The translations under genes were made by a program, and so were the position numbers. 64,000 bases of DNA from Yamagishiella unicocca (taxonomy: Eukaryota; Chlorophyta; Chlorophyceae; Chlamydomonadales; Volvocaceae), in the NCBI GenBank assembly GCA_003116995.1, contig BDSL01000119.1, forward strand, positions 1 through 64,000. The letters are read 5' to 3'. This document shows positions 55,201 through 61,200 of the stretch, in pieces. The notes beneath the pieces were generated by a model. That model was not told the origin of the DNA. It saw only the letters and a list, made by a program, of their open reading frames with translations, and did no database searches. Positions within the stretch are counted from its first letter, which is position 1; each line of letters begins with the position of its first letter.

Positions 55201-58200
55201 CGCCTGAGCTACCTGGACCACAGCGGCTACGGCCTGCTGCTGCGGGGGGCGGAGGACATGATTGCGGTGCGTGCTGCTGCTGCTGCGGGGGGTGGGTGGG
55301 GGGGGCCGACAAGACCCGGTTACTGGGGGGGTGTATAAAAACCGTTTTACGCAACGGGTGGCATAAAGACCTGGGGGGGTTGCAAAGATAACCCGTGTAC
55401 GAAAGAGAAACCGTTTAGGACAACCGGGGGAGAGCGACAAGACCCGATCATAGCACGACATATGGTTTTAGGGTTTTAGGCAACGGAGGGCAGAGACCGT
55501 TCTCCGGCGAGTTATAAGTTATAGGGGGTTCGAGGGAAACCCGTGGATGTCCGAAAAAATAAGTTATAGGGGGGGGGTACTTAAAAGGACCGGTAACTCG
55601 ACCGGTAACTGCGGGGGGGAGGGAGAGGGAAGGAAAACCCAATAACCCATAGACCGACGAAGGGGTGATGAGTGACAGGCTGATGTCGCTGGGATGGGCA
55701 ACCGCAGCAGGGGATCGAGGGGAGAGAGAGGCGCAACGGGTGAGTGGTGAGGGATGGGGGTACGACAGCAAAGAGGAGGCGGCCGGTCTGGTGCGTGCGT
55801 GGAGTGGAGATGGACGCGTGCACTTTAGGCCCCGGGGTACGGCAGCTCGGCAGGTTTCGGGGCGGCGGCGCGCACGGTAGTTAGTAGTCCAGGGAGGGAG
55901 GCCATGGCAAGGATTGCCGACAGGAAACCAATCGACCTGTCGCGGGGCGGTGCGGCGGAGAGCACCCAGTAGCTATCTACATGAGAGACGGGAGAGCCTT
56001 ACACGTAGCTGCACGAGGGCCGTGAATTCGCGGATAACCCTTTACACCCCCCCTCTCGCATCCATGGGCCTTACTCGAAACCCTCTTCCCCCCCCAGGCT
56101 ATGCACCCACTACATTTCCCCAGTCGCGTTACCGGTTCTTTCATTGCCACCCCCAGGCCCAAGTCGCGTTACCGGTTCTTTCATCGCCACCCCCAGGCCC
56201 AAGTCGCGTTACCGGTTCTTTCACTGCCACCCCCAGGTCCACCTGGACGCCGGCGCCAGCACCCTGTCGGACTCCTGGGGCAGCAAGGGCACCCGCGGCG
56301 GCCTGTACCTGGGCACCGCCCGGGCGTACGACGCATTCCTCTGGAAGAACCCGCAGGCACGTGGGGGCCCGGCGGGACTGTACGGCTTCGACACGTGGGG
56401 GGCCGGCGGGGCTGTACGACACAGCGCCCTAGGCTCATCCTCAAACACCCACACACAACCCCCCACACACGTTTCGTAACCGGGTTTTTTCGCAAAGCCC
56501 CGTTTCGTCGCCCCCGCCCCCGCCCCCGAGTGGCATCGCATGTGCTAGAAAGTCGAAGACGTTTCCTAGATTGTCGGTCTTACGTTTCAGTGCCGACCCA
56601 CGGGTCCCCTCTCCTGTCCCCGAGTGGCACCGTGACGCGCTGCCTCACCCCGGCCGGCGGCGGGGATGCACGTGTGTGTTTTCTCGTTCCGTTCAGTCGC
56701 CCCATGCGCCCCCCACCCCACCTCCCACGCCCACAGGTCGTCTCGTTCATCGCTGCTGGGAACAGCGGTAGGTCGGTTGGCAGCGGTCGCAGAAGCGGTT
56801 GCAGCGGCGGTTACAGCGGCGGTTGCAACGGGGGTTGCCGCGACGGTTGTAATGGAGGGGCGAACAGCGCGGACGGGACTTGAAGTGCATGTTAACGATG
56901 CGGGGCGGAGCGAAGTGAAGTTCCTCGCACGAAGAGAGAGAGGGCACCTACCGGCAGCAGCCGTGTGAGTGGCCTCTCCACATGGCCCCCGAGGTGCCGC
57001 GTAGAGAGAGAGAGGGCACCTATCGGCGGCAGGGGGCGGCGAGGGGCGCCCCCGCTTGGGCGCGGGGAGGGGTTCTTGACAAGCACGCAGGCAGGCAGGG
57101 GCTGGCATTGTCACCAAGCATACACGACGCCCGCAAGGCCCAACTAGCCCTGCGTTTTGCTGCGAACTGCAAGGCCCCACGAGCCCTGCGTTTTGTGGGC
57201 AACTGCGCTGGTGCGTCATCCGTTGCTTCTGACGCAGTGCCCCTTGTCAGCGGGGGAGTCCCCTGCCCTACCCCCTGCCCTACCCCCCTGCCCTACCCCC
57301 CTGCCCTGCCCCCCGGGCCGACACCGTATGGGTGTCGTTGACACCCCCTCCCCCTTGCCTGTGCGCCAGCTACACTTCCCCCGTCGAGTACCCCGGTTCT
57401 TTCTTTTGCAACCCCCCTTGTCGTGTGGATGCCGTCCCGGCCTCCCCCCCGCGGGTCTTCTGGCCAACCCCCCCGTCATATAACCGGGTCTTCTCGCCAC
57501 ACACACACACACTGCGGTTCCCTCCCAATCCTCCCAAGGTGGGAGGGACCGACGAAACCGGCAGAACGCCACCAGCTTCATGCCGTACTGATGTCGTGTC
57601 GTACGGTGGGTGGATGCCGTACCGCAGGGCACAACCAGGCAATGTCTGGCGGCACGGTGTCGTCGCCGGCCAGTTGCAAGAATGCCGTGGCGGTTGGTGC
57701 AACGGTCAACCACCTGGCGGGCGCCGGGACGTTCACGTACGGCAACAACTTCCAGGTCACTGCGCGCATCTACACCGCCGCCAACACCCTGGCGATGGAG
57801 ACAGTGGTGGGTGGTGGGTGGTGGGCGGTGAGCCGAAAAGGACGAGCAGCGGCTTGTGGTAATTAATGCCGTACAATGTCGTACGCTGTAGCGGCGTGTC
57901 GCAGCCGACCGCAGCGTTATCTGTTTGTGTCAGACGTCATCAATGTTGGGTGCGCCTCTCCCATCACGTGAGGTTCCTTTGCAAGGCTTCTCCGCGCCCA
58001 GCAGCATACCCTCACATTGCCATTTTTAGTGCGCGCACCCCCCCCACATACGGTTTTTATACAAACCCCATCCCCCCCCCCCACACACACACACGCATCG
58101 CCACCATCCACACCTCACACCAGCGGCCCCCCCCCGCTGCCCCCCACGGCTGCTACATTACCCCCCTCCGCCGCCCCCCCCGCCGTACAGGTCTTCCCCC

Positions 58201-61200
58201 CCATCACCTCCTCCGACCCAGATAGCCTCATGTCCACATTCTTCTTGCGCCTCTACCGGTCTGGGGTGAGAGGGGGGCTGAAAAACCCGTTGTACGCGAC
58301 GGGACAGGATAGTGGGCGCATGGTCGTGAGAGGGGGGCTGAAAAAACCGTTGTACGCGACGGGACAGGATAGTGGGCGCATGGTCGTGAGAGGGGGGCTG
58401 AAAAAACCGTTGTACGCGACGGGACAGGATAGTGGGCGCATGGTCGTGAGGTGGGGGCAGGGGGAGCTGCACAGCGCGGGGATGGGCGCGTGGGAGAGGG
58501 CAGCCAGGGGCGGGGGGACAAGGGAGCACACGGCCGTCGTACGGCAGCAGATGTTGCTCGTCCAGTGCGTCGTCGTTAAGGGACGAGTAAACGAGCGGAC
58601 GCGTAACCTAGTCTCCCCGGGTCCTGGTCCGCCTCTTTTAAGTACGTCTCTTAACCAACAACCCACAACCATCTCGCCCAGTGTCATTAACTGCAACCCT
58701 GCTTAACCCCTCCCCTCTCCTTACCCACCCCCGTCCTCGGCCCCTCACCTTCCTCGTCCCACCCGTACCGCCGTACCGTTGTACACCCGTCGTACAGGTG
58801 GACATCTCCGGCAAGGAGTTCCCTTTGGTCGCCGCCCTGCCGCTGGACGCTTGCGAGCCGCTGGGCAATCAGGGGTTGGGGGGGCCGTACAGGGACGCCT
58901 TCGTACTGGTAGATCGCCGTAGCATCAGTGATACAACCACGTGCGATGATTCGTACAAGACCAATGCCGTACGGTCGGCGCACGGGCGCGGTACGATCCT
59001 CATGCAGTCGAAGAACGTGTACTACTCTAACGACCGCCTGCTGGGCGACTGCCCGGGGGACAACTCACTCGTCACTAGGGTGAGGAGGTGGCGCCGAAGA
59101 GGGTGCTGGTCTGGGGCTGGGGGTAGGAGGCGAAGGCTGAAGGTAGCGCCGAAGAGGGTGCTGGTCTGGAGCTGGGGGGTAGGAGGCAAAGGCTGCGTAG
59201 CGGCGCAAGAGTCGCTGAGAGGAAGAGGGACGGCGATTCCAAGAGATCGATACGATAGCGGCCGTGGAAGCCCAACGACACGGACCGTGTGAGCAGCGCT
59301 ATAAAACCCTAAACCCCAAACCCTAATCAGACCTTACATCTGATCGACGGCGGGCCCCCGCGTGACCCGCCACTCGTTGAGGCAGTGCTGAAACGCGCGG
59401 ACACACAGCGCGTTGGCGAAACGGAAACATCCTCTGTCGTACATTACGGCGGGCCTCGGCGGGCTGCGGCACCGCTCCGCGCCCCCTCCCCCTCCTCCGT
59501 CCCCCCACCGCCAGCCCGTGTGTTTTTCCGTGTGCCGTATTCACAGGGCCTGGGCATGTGGCTGTATGGCAATCTCACGCTGGCGCCGGGGCGCCGCATG
59601 ACGCTGGTCTTCGAGACTTACGTAAGTGCCCGTGCCCACGTGTACGATTGCCGTGGACCACGGGCGTACGAATGTACGGCCACGGGTTGAAGGGACCAAT
59701 CCCCGTGCTGCAAAACCGCTGCCGGAGCGCTGTGTTGGTGTGTTGGTGTGTCGGTGTGTCGGTGTGTTGGTGTGTTGGTGTGTTGGTGTGTTGGTGTGTT
59801 GGTGTGTTGGTGTGTCGGTGTGTTGGTGTGTTGGTGTGTTGGTGTGTTGGTGTGTTGGTGTGTTGGTGTGTCGGTGTGTCGGTGTGTTGGTGTGTTGGTG
59901 TGTTGGTGTGTTGGTGTGTTGGTGTGTCGGTGTGTTGGTGTGTTGGTGTGTTGGTGTGTTGGTGTGTTGGTGTGTTGGTGTGTTGGTGTGTTGGTGTGTT
60001 GGTGTGTTGGTGTGTTGGTGTGTTGGTGTGTTGGTGTGTTGGTGTGTCGGTGTGTTGGTGTGTTGGTGTGTTGGTGTGTTGGTGTGTTGGTGTGTTGGTG
60101 TGTTGGTGTGTTGGTGTGTTGGTGTGTTGGTGTGTTGGTGTGTCGGTGTGTCGGTGTGTCGGGCAGCAGGACGGTGTTGCAGTCGAGTGGGGGCGGGCGA
60201 GGGGGTGACGGCGCCGCTCGCCACGTCGACAGCACGCCGCAACCCAAACACTCACACGTACCTCCGTCGGTTGCTTCTTGTCGGCCTGCTGGAGAGATCC
60301 CTGACCTCATCCCCACTCCAACCCCGCAACCCACCCCGCAACCCACCCCGCCTCATCCCGGCCCTCCGCTGCGCTTCCCCCTTGCGCCGCAGCCCATTGT
60401 GGATAATAACCAGGATGACGTCACCGGCTTCTCGTCGTACGGCCCCACAGCGGACGGCCGCCGCAAGCCCGACATCGTGGCTCCGGGCAGCTGGGTCAAC
60501 AGCGCCGTGGCCGTGACTGGGGAGATGGAAGGTGCGGGTGCGGGTGTGTGTGTATGAGGGTGTGTGTGTGGGGGGTGGGGAGTGGGGGGCGGGTGGGGGG
60601 GGAGGGTTGAGGGCGGGGGTGAAGGGGGGGGGGAAGCGCAATGGGCTGGTAGGAACATGTGTTTTTTGATAATCCAAGCAAGCACGGCAGGGCAGCCCGG
60701 TTCGTACGTCCGCTAGATCGCAAAACGCTGCTGACGTGTAGCCGGAGTACGACAGAGGGCGTGCCAGGCCTGGTCGGTGGCAGGTGGGGGGCTTTCGAGC
60801 CGCGGCGGCGGGCGATGGAGCCTAGGGACCGGGTGGCCTGTGGTGGAAGGAAGGGGAGGGACCGGGTGGCCTGTGCGGCTTAACCCCGAGGCCAAGCCCC
60901 TCCTTGGCTCTTCTTCTCTAACGTAGATTCGCCAGCCATCCAGTTTACCCCCCCACCACACACACCCCGTGTCCACCCAACCCCCCCCCCCTCTCCAACC
61001 CGTGCCCCACAGCTGGCCAATGCCACATGGGTGCCAAGCTCATGCAAGGGACCTCCATGTCGGCACCAGTGGTGAGCGCCTGCCTGCCTGCCTGGCTGGC
61101 TTGCCGGCTGGCTGGTCTGTCTGGCTTGCTGGCTTGCTGGCTTGCTGGCCTGCTGGCTTGCTGGCTTGCTGGCTTGCTGGTCTGGCTGCCTGTCTGGCTG

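Noticed and set aside
59575..60346. Long frames of CWCVGVLV or HTNTPTHQ repeats on both strands
   Set aside because: All are translations of the 8-bp VNTR, open in several frames at once, and lie in an intron of the protease gene.
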